Origin: Candidatus Segatella mututuai
Lineage (GTDB): Bacteria > Bacteroidota > Bacteroidia > Bacteroidales > Bacteroidaceae
DNA: 64,000 nucleotides
Direction: 5' to 3'
NCBI GenBank assembly: GCA_002439605.1
Contig: DJOI01000074.1
Location: 15,599-79,598 of the forward strand
Shown here: positions 9,297 through 16,644 of the stretch, in pieces
Numbering within the stretch: position 1 is the stretch's first letter
How the letters are laid out: each line of letters starts with the position of its first letter
Translations under genes and position numbers: made by a program
The notes under the pieces: model-generated
Seen by the model: only the letters and a program-made list of their open reading frames with translations
Database searches by the model: none
What the model was told of the DNA's origin: nothing

Positions 9297-9343
9297 TGAC
9301 AAAGATGTCAGCAAGTCTTAAAAAAAATTACACTTTGCTGACA
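9297..9343. promoter_or_regulatory. Inverted repeats between hsp20 and the M18 peptidase gene
   Basis: TGACA-4-TGTCA at 9297-9310 overlaps the first arm of a longer inverted repeat, TGTCAGCAA (9306-9314) and TTGCTGACA (9335-9343). On the minus strand the palindrome contains CATCTTTG, one base off the -7 consensus, so a repressor bound here could block hsp20 transcription. The binding protein is unknown. Confidence 0.45.
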
Positions 9344-9430
9344 AGTCCATTAGCCTTTGCTGTTCTGTAGGCTGTAAGGCTGCAATGATAGCTAATAAAT
9401 GTTATAAAGAATTTCTTTTTCGCCTGTCAA

Positions 9431-9461
9431 GTTGTTTTGTTGGGTATTTATTGTAAATTTG
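9431..9461 (+). promoter_or_regulatory. Bacteroidetes promoter of the M18 aminopeptidase gene
   Basis: GTTG at 9431-9434, a 19-base spacer, then TAAATTTG at 9454-9461 (TAnnTTTG). The start codon follows 59 bases downstream. Confidence 0.65.
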
Positions 9462-9520
9462 CAGTATATTAATAAGGTAATACATATTAGTTTAGTCAAT
9501 TAACGAAAACAAGATAAAAC

Positions 9521-10819
9521 ATGATTAAGAGATTATTGTCATTTCTCGATGCATCGCCAGTCAATTTCCTGGCCGTCAAAAATCTTACTGAAGAGTTGCT
9601 GCAACATGGTTATCGCCATATCAACGCCACCGAGCCCATAGGCACGGTAAAGGCTGGCGACAAGTTCTTTGTCACCAAGAACGACTCCTCCATCTATGCC
9701 TTCCAAATAGGCAGGAAGCCTTTGGCAGAAACAGGATTTCACATGATTTGCGCCCATTGCGACTCACCCACGTTCCGTATCAAGCCGCACGCCGAGATAG
9801 ACTGCGAGGGAGGCATCGTAAAGCTCAACACCGAGGTATACGGAGGTCCCATCATGTCGACTTGGTTCGACCGTCCGCTTACCTTGGCAGGAAGAGTCAT
9901 CGTGAGGGGCAAGGACGTGATGAGCCCTACAACCCTCCTATTGCACGTGAAGCGTCCCTTGCTGCAGATAAGCAATTTGGCCATCCACTTCAACCGTCAG
10001 GTAAACGACGGAGTGAAACTGAGCCGACAGAAAGACGTGTTGCCCATCTTGGGAATCATCAACGACGAGTTGGAAAAGGGCAACCTGCTGATGAACATCA
10101 TCATCGAGGAACTGAACAAGCAACAGACAGTAGCACGCAAGGACATTCTCGACTTCGACCTTTATCTGGCTGATGCCACACCAGCCTGCACCTTCGGCGC
10201 GCACAATGAGTTTATCTCTTCGGGCAGACTCGATGACCTGTCCATGTGCTTCGCCGGACTCGAGGCGCTGTTGGCTTCACAACCTACCGACACCACCCAG
10301 GTGCTCGCCATCTTTGACAACGAGGAAACGGGATCGCAGACCAAGCAGGGAGCTGGAAGTCCATTCCTCTCCTACATGCTCAAGCGCATCGCCTTGGCGC
10401 AGAGCGGCACCGAGGAAGCATACTACCAAGCCGTGGAGCGTGCTTTCATGATTTCGGCGGACAACGCCCATGCCTGGCATCCCAACTACTCCGAGAAATA
10501 CGACCCCACCAACCATCCCATGCTGGGAGGCGGTCCCGTCATCAAGTTCAATGCTGCCCAGAAGTATGCCAGCGATGCCCTCTCGGCATCGGTCTTTGCC
10601 AGCCTGTGCGAGAAGGCAGGCGTGCCTTGCCAGCGTTTTGTCAACCATAGCGACGTGGCAGGCGGAAGCACATTGGGCAACATCTTGGCATCGTCCATCC
10701 CGCTGCGCGGTGTCGACATGGGAAATGCCATCCTTGCCATGCACAGTTGCCGCGAGACGGGAAGCACGGCCGACCATGACTTCTGCGTCAAGGTGTTCAC
10801 ACAGTTCTACCAGGAATAG
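9521..10819 (+). CDS. M18 family metallo-aminopeptidase
   Basis: A cytoplasmic zinc aminopeptidase, usually preferring acidic N-terminal residues. Seen in order: MICAHCDSPTFRIKP (metal His), the glutamate pair in AIFDNEETGSQTKQGAGS, SADNAHAWHPN, and the C-terminal metal His region with HSDVAGGSTLGN and MHSCRETGSTADHD. Length 432 residues is normal. It has its own promoter 60 bases upstream and probably carries the HAD phosphatase as a second gene (51-base gap). Confidence 0.93.
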   Translation: MIKRLLSFLDASPVNFLAVKNLTEELLQHGYRHINATEPIGTVKAGDKFFVTKNDSSIYAFQIGRKPLAETGFHMICAHCDSPTFRIKPHAEIDCEGGIVKLNTEVYGGPIMSTWFDRPLTLAGRVIVRGKDVMSPTTLLLHVKRPLLQISNLAIHFNRQVNDGVKLSRQKDVLPILGIINDELEKGNLLMNIIIEELNKQQTVARKDILDFDLYLADATPACTFGAHNEFISSGRLDDLSMCFAGLEALLASQPTDTTQVLAIFDNEETGSQTKQGAGSPFLSYMLKRIALAQSGTEEAYYQAVERAFMISADNAHAWHPNYSEKYDPTNHPMLGGGPVIKFNAAQKYASDALSASVFASLCEKAGVPCQRFVNHSDVAGGSTLGNILASSIPLRGVDMGNAILAMHSCRETGSTADHDFCVKVFTQFYQE

Positions 10820-10870
10820 CGAAACGTCAAGGAAACTTCATAGACTGAAAAATTATCCCTTATACAAGAA

Positions 10871-11515
10871 ATGAAATACATCATTTTTGATTTCGACGGA
10901 ACCATCGGCGACTCGCAACGGCTGATAGTAAAGACCTTGCAAGACACGATGCGGGAAAGAGGACTCGATGTGAAGTCGGACGAGGCTTGCGCCAAAACTA
11001 TCGGACTTCGACTCGACGAAGCTTTTGTGGCGCTCTTTGGCATGAGTGCAGAGGAAGGAGAAGCCTGCGCTGCCACCTATCGAAGAATATTCATGAAGAA
11101 CAAAGAAGTAATGATTGTCGAGCCGTTTCCCCATGTGATAGAAACGCTGCGAGAACTGCATCGCCGTGGATTCGTGCTGGGGGTGGCAAGCAGTCGCAAC
11201 CATTGTTCGCTCGATGGTTATGTCAGGCAGATGGCTCTCGAAAACATCTTCACATCAATAGTGGCTGGCGACGATGTGGAGCATGCGAAACCTGCCCCCG
11301 ACATGGTGTTGCAAGCCTTGAAAGAGATGGATGGAAAAATAGAAGAAACTTTGGTGGTAGGCGACATGACATTCGATGTAGACATGGCACACAACGCAGG
11401 TTGCAAGGCCTGTGCCGTGACCTATGGCAACGGGACACGCGAGCAACTTGCCTCTGCAGATTGGATAATCGACGACTTCGCGGAATTGCTGAAGAGTGAC
11501 TTTTGCACTGTCTGA
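10871..11515 (+). CDS. HAD family hydrolase (phosphoglycolate phosphatase-like)
   Basis: A small cytoplasmic phosphatase of the haloacid dehalogenase superfamily. Motif I is FDFDGTIGDS near residue 6 with both Asp residues; motif II is the Ser of GVASSRNH; the Lys of EHAKPAPDM is motif III; GDMTFDVDMAHNAGC is motif IV with acidic residues. An alpha-helical cap sits between motifs I and II, as in PGP/beta-PGM types. The substrate cannot be assigned. It probably shares a transcript with the aminopeptidase. Confidence 0.87.
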   Translation: MKYIIFDFDGTIGDSQRLIVKTLQDTMRERGLDVKSDEACAKTIGLRLDEAFVALFGMSAEEGEACAATYRRIFMKNKEVMIVEPFPHVIETLRELHRRGFVLGVASSRNHCSLDGYVRQMALENIFTSIVAGDDVEHAKPAPDMVLQALKEMDGKIEETLVVGDMTFDVDMAHNAGCKACAVTYGNGTREQLASADWIIDDFAELLKSDFCTV

Positions 11516-11610
11516 GCATCACGGCTTCTTTCAACATCACTTCAAAAAGGAATAAGCCTTACCTCGCAAAGTAACAAAGACAAAACGACCTTGTCCCTCT
11601 TATATAAAAG

Positions 11611-11650
11611 CGGAAAAGACAGATGCAAGATACACCTGTCTTTTCCGTCT
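11611..11650. terminator. Hairpin between convergent HAD and oxidoreductase genes
   Basis: A perfect 12-base stem, CGGAAAAGACAG (11611-11622) with CTGTCTTTTCCG (11636-11647). It lies between two convergent operons and could serve both, although flanking T tracts are short. Confidence 0.7.
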
Positions 11651-11671
11651 TAAACAATTATCATTACTTTT

Positions 11672-12217
11672 TTAATCCTGCTTTTCGATAATCTTCATTC
11701 CTTCTGCTACAGCCTGCATGTTGAGTGGTATCATGGAGTGATGACGCTCTGGCAACGATTTGTAAAGGGCTTTGTTCAGTCCATCGGTGCTTACTACCGG
11801 ACAAACCTTGAGTAGTCCACCAAGCACAATCATGTTGAACACCTTGGAATTCTTCATCTCGGCTGCCTTGTCCATGGCATCAATACGATAGATTGTAATA
11901 TCGGTGCGCTGGGGAGGATTGATGACTCCATAACCATCGTAAATGAGAATTCCGCCTGGCTTTACCTTGGGCTCAAACTTGTCGAGCGATGGCTGGTTGA
12001 GCACGATGGCTATGTCGTAATGGCTAAGGATGGGCGAAGAAATGCGCTCATCACTCACGATGACTGTTACGTTGGCTGTACCACCTCGTTGCTCTGGGCC
12101 ATAGGCTGGCATCCAGGTAACCTCCTTGTCCTCCATCAGTCCTGAATAGGCAAGAATCTTTCCCATAGAGAGGACACCCTGTCCACCAAAACCTGATATA
12201 ATGATTTCTTTCTTCAT
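11672..12217 (-). CDS. 2-oxoacid:acceptor oxidoreductase, gamma subunit
   Basis: The gamma subunit of a ferredoxin-linked 2-oxoacid oxidoreductase (KorC/VorC type). The family start ISGFGGQGVLSMGKILA is at residues 8-24 and the conserved MPAYGPEQRGGTANVTV follows near 37-53. Length 181 is normal. It is the last gene of a five-gene operon, 53 bases after the beta subunit. Confidence 0.92.
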   Translation of the reverse strand: MKKEIIISGFGGQGVLSMGKILAYSGLMEDKEVTWMPAYGPEQRGGTANVTVIVSDERISSPILSHYDIAIVLNQPSLDKFEPKVKPGGILIYDGYGVINPPQRTDITIYRIDAMDKAAEMKNSKVFNMIVLGGLLKVCPVVSTDGLNKALYKSLPERHHSMIPLNMQAVAEGMKIIEKQD

Positions 12218-12270
12218 TTTCTAACCTTTTGCAAATGCCAAACTTAACATTTAACACTTAACATTTAACA

Positions 12271-13035
12271 TTACAAATTTGTCGTATCCTTCAGGTCACC
12301 CTTCACATACTCCTTGAACATGTGCTCTTCCATCCACTTGTTGGCTTCTACAGGTGAAAGTTTCCAACCGCTATTGCAGGTGGAGACAATTTCCACAAGA
12401 CTGGACCCAAGCCCCTTCATGCTTGCCTCGAAGGCTTTGCGAATGGCCTTCTTGGCTTTGCGGATGCTGGCAACGGTCTCAACGCTCTGCCGCGTAACAT
12501 AGCAAGTACCTTGCAAATGAGATGCCAACTCTGTGATATTAAGAGGATAACCATGAAGATCGGGCTGACGTCCGTAAGGGCAAGTAGAAGTTTTCTGCCC
12601 AAGCAGAGTTGTCGGTGCCATCTGTCCTCCCGTCATGCCATAGATAGCATTATTGATAAAGATGGCAGCAACGTGCTCGCCTCGGTTAAGAGCATGGATA
12701 GTTTCACAAGCGCCAATACACGCCAAGTCTCCATCACCTTGATAGGTAAAAACGAGGCGGTCTGGCCACAAACGCTTGATGGCAGAGGCACAGGCAAGAG
12801 CACGCCCATGGGCTGCTTCCTGCCAGTCGATGTCAAGGTAACGATAGGCGAAGACAGCACAGCCTACAGGACAGATACCCACGGCCTTGTCTTCCATTCC
12901 CATTTCCTCGATTACCTCGGCTACAAGTTTATGCACCACGCCATGAGAACAGCCCGGACAGTAATGCATCGGGGTGTCGTTCATGAGCATCGGCTTCTTA
13001 TAAACCAGATTCTCTGGTGATATGATATCGTTCAT
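12271..13035 (-). CDS. 2-oxoacid:acceptor oxidoreductase, beta subunit (TPP-binding)
   Basis: The beta subunit that binds thiamine diphosphate. The N-terminal MHYCPGCSHG carries the cysteine pair, and the TPP/Mg motif GDGDLACIGACETIHA runs on to FINNAIYGMTGGQM. Length 254 is normal. The three subunits together oxidise 2-oxoglutarate or branched-chain 2-oxoacids to acyl-CoA with ferredoxin as acceptor; the substrate is not decidable by eye. The spacer before it (13036-13096) is AT-rich with small repeats. Confidence 0.93.
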   Translation of the reverse strand: MNDIISPENLVYKKPMLMNDTPMHYCPGCSHGVVHKLVAEVIEEMGMEDKAVGICPVGCAVFAYRYLDIDWQEAAHGRALACASAIKRLWPDRLVFTYQGDGDLACIGACETIHALNRGEHVAAIFINNAIYGMTGGQMAPTTLLGQKTSTCPYGRQPDLHGYPLNITELASHLQGTCYVTRQSVETVASIRKAKKAIRKAFEASMKGLGSSLVEIVSTCNSGWKLSPVEANKWMEEHMFKEYVKGDLKDTTNL

Positions 13036-13096
13036 TTTAAATTATAAATTAGAAATGACAAATTATAAATGGGCATACGCCAACTCTGTCTATAAC

Positions 13097-14191
13097 TTAT
13101 TCATTATCATTTATTATTTTATTCTTCAGGGCCTCAACGATTTCCTCGGGTTCAGGAACGATTCCTCCCAAGCGCCCGAAGTGCTCTACTGGGACTTGTC
13201 CGTTAACGGCCAGGCGTACATCTTGTATCATCTGTCCGGCATTGATTTCGGCCACAAGGATGCCCTTGCAATGCTGGGCAAGCTCATGAAGCTGTTTTTC
13301 CGGGAAAGGCCAGAGGGTTATAGGACGGAAAAGCCCTATCTTGATGCCTTGCTCGCGAGCTACCTCTATGCTTTTCTCTGCCACGCGGGCAGCACTTCCG
13401 AAGGCCACTATAACATAGTCGGCATCCTCGATATGCTCTGTTGCGTAACGCACCTCTTTATTGCGGATGGTTCGATATTTCTGCTGCAAATGAAGGTTGC
13501 GTTGCTCCATCACTTCTGGCTTGAGTTCGAGCGATGTGATGATGTTGGGCTTACGATCCTTGCTTCTACCTATGGTAGCCCAAGGACACTCGCGCGCTAT
13601 TTCTTCTTCGGTGCGGCGGGGTTTCATCGGTGGCAGCACCACACGTTCCATCATTTGGCCGATGACACCATCACTCAGTATCATGGCTGGGTTACGATAA
13701 CGGAAAGCCAACGTGAAAGCCAAGTCAACAAAGTCTGCCATCTCCTGTACTGATGCCGGGGCAAGCACGATAACGTTATAGTCGCCATTGCCTCCTCCAC
13801 GGGTGGCCTGGAAATAATCGCTCTGCGAAGGCTGGATGGTTCCCAAGCCAGGACCGCCTCGCTGCACGTTGACGATAACTCCAGGCACTTCGGCTCCAGC
13901 CATATAGGCAATGCCTTCCTGCATAAGAGCCACACCTGGACTCGACGAAGTGGTAAGCACACGCTTTCCTGCTCCGGCTCCTCCGTACACCATATTAATA
14001 GAGGCCACCTCGCTCTCTGCCTGAAGCACAACCATACCTGTCGTCTCCCAAGGTTTGAGTAGTGCAAGGGTTTCTATGATTTCCGTCTGTGGGGTGATGG
14101 GATAGCCGAAGAAGGCATCTACCCCACCTCGTATACAGGCATGGGCGATAGCCTCATTGCCTTTCATAAGTGTTACTTCTTGTTCTGCCAT
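13097..14191 (-). CDS. vorB: 3-methyl-2-oxobutanoate/2-oxoacid oxidoreductase, alpha subunit (VorB/KorA type)
   Basis: The alpha (pyrimidine-domain) subunit. Seen: GNEAIAHACIRGGVDAFFGY then PITPQTE at the N-terminus, the TPP-activating Glu region AESEVASINMVYGGAGAG, TTSSSPGVALMQEG, and NVQRGGPGLGTIQPSQSD. The start at 14191 (MAEQEV) is preceded by AGGAGG and follows the ferredoxin stop by two bases; an upstream in-frame ATG at 14386 would run through the ferredoxin gene and is rejected. Such enzymes supply succinyl-CoA or branched acyl-CoA in anaerobic Bacteroidales and work with the ferredoxin subunit next door. Confidence 0.92.
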   Translation of the reverse strand: MAEQEVTLMKGNEAIAHACIRGGVDAFFGYPITPQTEIIETLALLKPWETTGMVVLQAESEVASINMVYGGAGAGKRVLTTSSSPGVALMQEGIAYMAGAEVPGVIVNVQRGGPGLGTIQPSQSDYFQATRGGGNGDYNVIVLAPASVQEMADFVDLAFTLAFRYRNPAMILSDGVIGQMMERVVLPPMKPRRTEEEIARECPWATIGRSKDRKPNIITSLELKPEVMEQRNLHLQQKYRTIRNKEVRYATEHIEDADYVIVAFGSAARVAEKSIEVAREQGIKIGLFRPITLWPFPEKQLHELAQHCKGILVAEINAGQMIQDVRLAVNGQVPVEHFGRLGGIVPEPEEIVEALKNKIINDNE

Positions 14192-14193
14192 TG

Positions 14194-14433
14194 TTATATT
14201 TCCTCCTTTTTGCGATAAACGGTAATACAGCCGTCCGGACACACGATGGCGCATGATGCACAGCCTATACATGCCTCGGCATGGGCTGGTTCCACGTAAC
14301 GATAACCATGCACATTCACTTTCTTTTCGGCAAGCGCTATGACATCGCGAGGACAAGCCTCCACACAGAGCGCACAACCCTTGCATCGCTCTGTATCCAC
14401 CACAATTGCCCCTAAAATCTTATTCTTTGTCAT
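14194..14433 (-). CDS. 4Fe-4S ferredoxin subunit of 2-oxoacid oxidoreductase
   Basis: A 79-residue two-cluster ferredoxin (KorD/VorD type). Two 4Fe-4S motifs are visible: CKGCALCVEACP near residue 17 and CIGCASCAIVCP near 55. Its ATG overlaps the stop of the TPR microprotein in an ATGA, and its stop sits two bases before the alpha-subunit start, so all are expected to be translated together. Confidence 0.93.
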   Translation of the reverse strand: MTKNKILGAIVVDTERCKGCALCVEACPRDVIALAEKKVNVHGYRYVEPAHAEACIGCASCAIVCPDGCITVYRKKEEI

Positions 14434-14609
14434 GGGTTATAATAGTCTTTACAATAGAAGCTGAGAATATTATCGAGCATTTCCTTGGCCACGACGGCAG
14501 GGCTATCGGGGTCAATGGCAATGGCTTCCATATAACAGTCGATGGCATGCTTATAGTCGCCTTGCTTGCGATAGGCATTGCCCTGTAGATAATATTCTTG
14601 AGCTGTCAT
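14430..14609 (-). CDS. 59-residue TPR microprotein heading the oxidoreductase operon
   Basis: This short frame starts MTAQEYYLQGNAYRKQGDYK and holds one complete tetratricopeptide unit (Y-x-x-x-G-N-A-Y-R-K-Q-G-D-Y-x-x-A-I-x-x-Y-x-x-A-I-x-x-D-P) followed by a C-terminal helix ending in DYYNP. Its TGA overlaps the ferredoxin ATG (ATGA), strong evidence that it is real and translationally coupled. It may help assemble or dock the oxidoreductase subunits; that role is inference. No clear promoter was identified in 14610-14760. Confidence 0.8.
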   Translation of the reverse strand: MTAQEYYLQGNAYRKQGDYKHAIDCYMEAIAIDPDSPAVVAKEMLDNILSFYCKDYYNP

Positions 14610-14838
14610 TTATCTGCTGTTGTTCTTTTTTATTTGCTTTGCGAAATTAATAAAATAAGCTAACTAAAAAAAATTATCAGCCGAGATTTAAACTATATTA
14701 ATGTTGTTTTGCGGAAAAATGCGCACACCATAATTCTGTGTGCAACTTTTAAAGAATGATGTGCGATATTTCTAATATCATATCATGTCCTGCGCTGATA
14801 CTGCAATCTTTATGGCGTAGTTCCTTATACGCTTTACA

Positions 14839-14874
14839 GTTTTTGCTACCGTCCATCGTGAGGACGGCAAAAAC
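14839..14874 (-). terminator. Possible terminator after the first fimbrillin-like gene
   Basis: Arms CCGTCC (14849-14854) and GGACGG (14862-14867), extended by TTTTTGC/CAAAAA with a two-base bulge. It lies about 50 bases after the stop at 14922. Confidence 0.45.
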
Positions 14875-14921
14875 CTGAGCTTTACTCTTTATCCTTCCCT
14901 TCCGTTTAGCAAAGGCAAAAG

Positions 14922-16616
14922 TCAGAAGGCACACACGGCGCGGACGTAGTGGTTGGCCGCCTTCGGAGCAGTTCCTACATACCCTTTGCTGACCATGGGT
15001 TGGATGGCGAAGATGTAGGCTAAGCCATAGGTTGCGCCTTCCGTGGAGGACCAGTAAGGATAATTGGCCAGTGGTTCGCCGCGTCCTGCGGCAGCCAGCG
15101 CGTCGTTGACGATGGCCTTGGTCTCAAGTGCGAAGTAGATTTGGCCAGTATGCATAATATCCTCGTCTTTGCAGAAGAGCATGTGCAACTCCTTTCCCGA
15201 GGGGAGATACCACCCGGTACTGCCTTCCGGGGCTGGCGTGCTGTTGCGGAAGTTGATGAGCTCCTGGGCGGGAATCACCTTGGTGCAGTAGTTGACGTAG
15301 CCGCAATGCTGGTTATATGCCAGCAGCACTTTTGTGTTCTGGTAGCCGAGGATCATCTGCAAGCCTTTCCCTCCATCTCTCCCATCTGTGCCAATGGAGC
15401 TATAGTCCGAAGTTGACGGGTTGAGGTCCGGTGTACTGTTTTGGTAGGCATACACGTCGGCTTCATTTTCCAAGGGGTTGTCTTGCCACGGTATGCCAGT
15501 GGAGATATTCTTCACGGCCACGGCAAGTCCGTGCGTGCAATGGGGGAAGTCCTTTGCCATGATTTTGTCGTCGGCAAGCGATGCAGGTTCCTGCCTGCCA
15601 GATGGGTCGGTCTCGGCGGGTGTCCAGAACACGATGGCCGCCACCTTTGCCTTCTGCTCCTCGGTGAGGGCGGTCGCCTTGGGCAGCAGGTGGCCGTCGG
15701 CCATCAGGTAGTCGCCCCGCCGGATGGTGTAGTCCTTGACCGTGCATGCAGCCCCGTCCACCTTGTACTTCTTGTACGTCCCTGCGTAAGTGCCAATGTC
15801 TGATGGGGTGATGGAGAACTCCCTGTTCCCCTCGTCGTAACTTCCTTCAATGGTCGGCAAGGAGGATGGCAGCAAGTAGCGGTAAGAGCCGTCGGCCATG
15901 CGCAGCGGTTTGGCGGTGCCGGTGAACGTGGCTGCCGGCGTAACGGTGTAGTCGGGCACCCTCGCGTTGGTAAACTTGTAGACCATCTTCGGCAGTTCGA
16001 TCACGGCCAAGGCATAGACATGGGTCATGACGAAGTCGAGTCGGAGCGTGCCTTTGTCCCGTGTGGGGGTGCAAGAGGCTGTCATCAGGTCGGAAGCGGC
16101 GTAGTCCGCATACGCGCTTTGGTCGGCCTTCACCTGCCAATTATTCTCAAGCAGCCTAAAGAAACCCAAATTTGGATCGCTTCTTGAAATCTCCAGCATG
16201 CGGCTGATGAACTGCTCGTCCAGGTCGGGCTTGTAGGGGTAATAGAGATGGTATTCCTCATTCTCAAGCCCTCCCACAAGTGTCGTGCCCTCCTCGGGCT
16301 TCCAGACAAGCTGCCCCGTGGCGGCGTCCGTCTCGGCGGTCAGCTTCACGTTGGCGTAGACCATCTTCTTGTCCATGCCCCGGCCGCGCGTCACGAAGAG
16401 CCCGCAGCTGTCGCCCTCGGCGAACACGGTGGTGTAGCCGTTCTCCACGGCACGAGTCGTTTTACCCTCAGCCGACGCATAGCCCCCGTCGGTCACGGAA
16501 ATGGCGAATAGTTGCGCCTTGTCCTGTGCGGCAGGGAACTCTTCTTGCGTGCAGGAGGCAAGCAGCAGGAGCAACGCGACTTGCAAAAGGTGATATATGT
16601 TTTTTTGTATCTTCAT
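14922..16616 (-). CDS. Fimbrillin-like lipoprotein with C-terminal DUF1566/FISUMP-like domain
   Basis: A predicted lipoprotein exported to the outer membrane surface. It has a signal peptide with lipobox (LLLLLASC, Cys near residue 22). The region TTRAVENGYTTVFAEGDSCG resembles the start of the fimbrillin fold (threonine-arginine, then F-x-x-GD-x-x-G-L-F). The C-terminus from about residue 465 (GWYLPSGKELHML, YWSSTE, HYVRAVCAF) resembles the Lcl C-terminal/FISUMP domain found in surface proteins. It is 564 residues long. It may be a fimbrial subunit, anchor or tip protein; the order with two further fimbrillin-like genes supports a fimbrial locus. DNA here is clearly GC-richer than in neighbouring operons. 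Confidence 0.72.
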   Translation of the reverse strand: MKIQKNIYHLLQVALLLLLASCTQEEFPAAQDKAQLFAISVTDGGYASAEGKTTRAVENGYTTVFAEGDSCGLFVTRGRGMDKKMVYANVKLTAETDAATGQLVWKPEEGTTLVGGLENEEYHLYYPYKPDLDEQFISRMLEISRSDPNLGFFRLLENNWQVKADQSAYADYAASDLMTASCTPTRDKGTLRLDFVMTHVYALAVIELPKMVYKFTNARVPDYTVTPAATFTGTAKPLRMADGSYRYLLPSSLPTIEGSYDEGNREFSITPSDIGTYAGTYKKYKVDGAACTVKDYTIRRGDYLMADGHLLPKATALTEEQKAKVAAIVFWTPAETDPSGRQEPASLADDKIMAKDFPHCTHGLAVAVKNISTGIPWQDNPLENEADVYAYQNSTPDLNPSTSDYSSIGTDGRDGGKGLQMILGYQNTKVLLAYNQHCGYVNYCTKVIPAQELINFRNSTPAPEGSTGWYLPSGKELHMLFCKDEDIMHTGQIYFALETKAIVNDALAAAGRGEPLANYPYWSSTEGATYGLAYIFAIQPMVSKGYVGTAPKAANHYVRAVCAF

Positions 16617-16644
16617 ATTCTTAAAGGATTAAATAGGCAATAGG

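Noticed and set aside
14749..14934. 61-codon minus-strand frame after the fimbrillin genes
   Set aside because: It overlaps the real gene end and a terminator-like hairpin, has no family features and biased composition.
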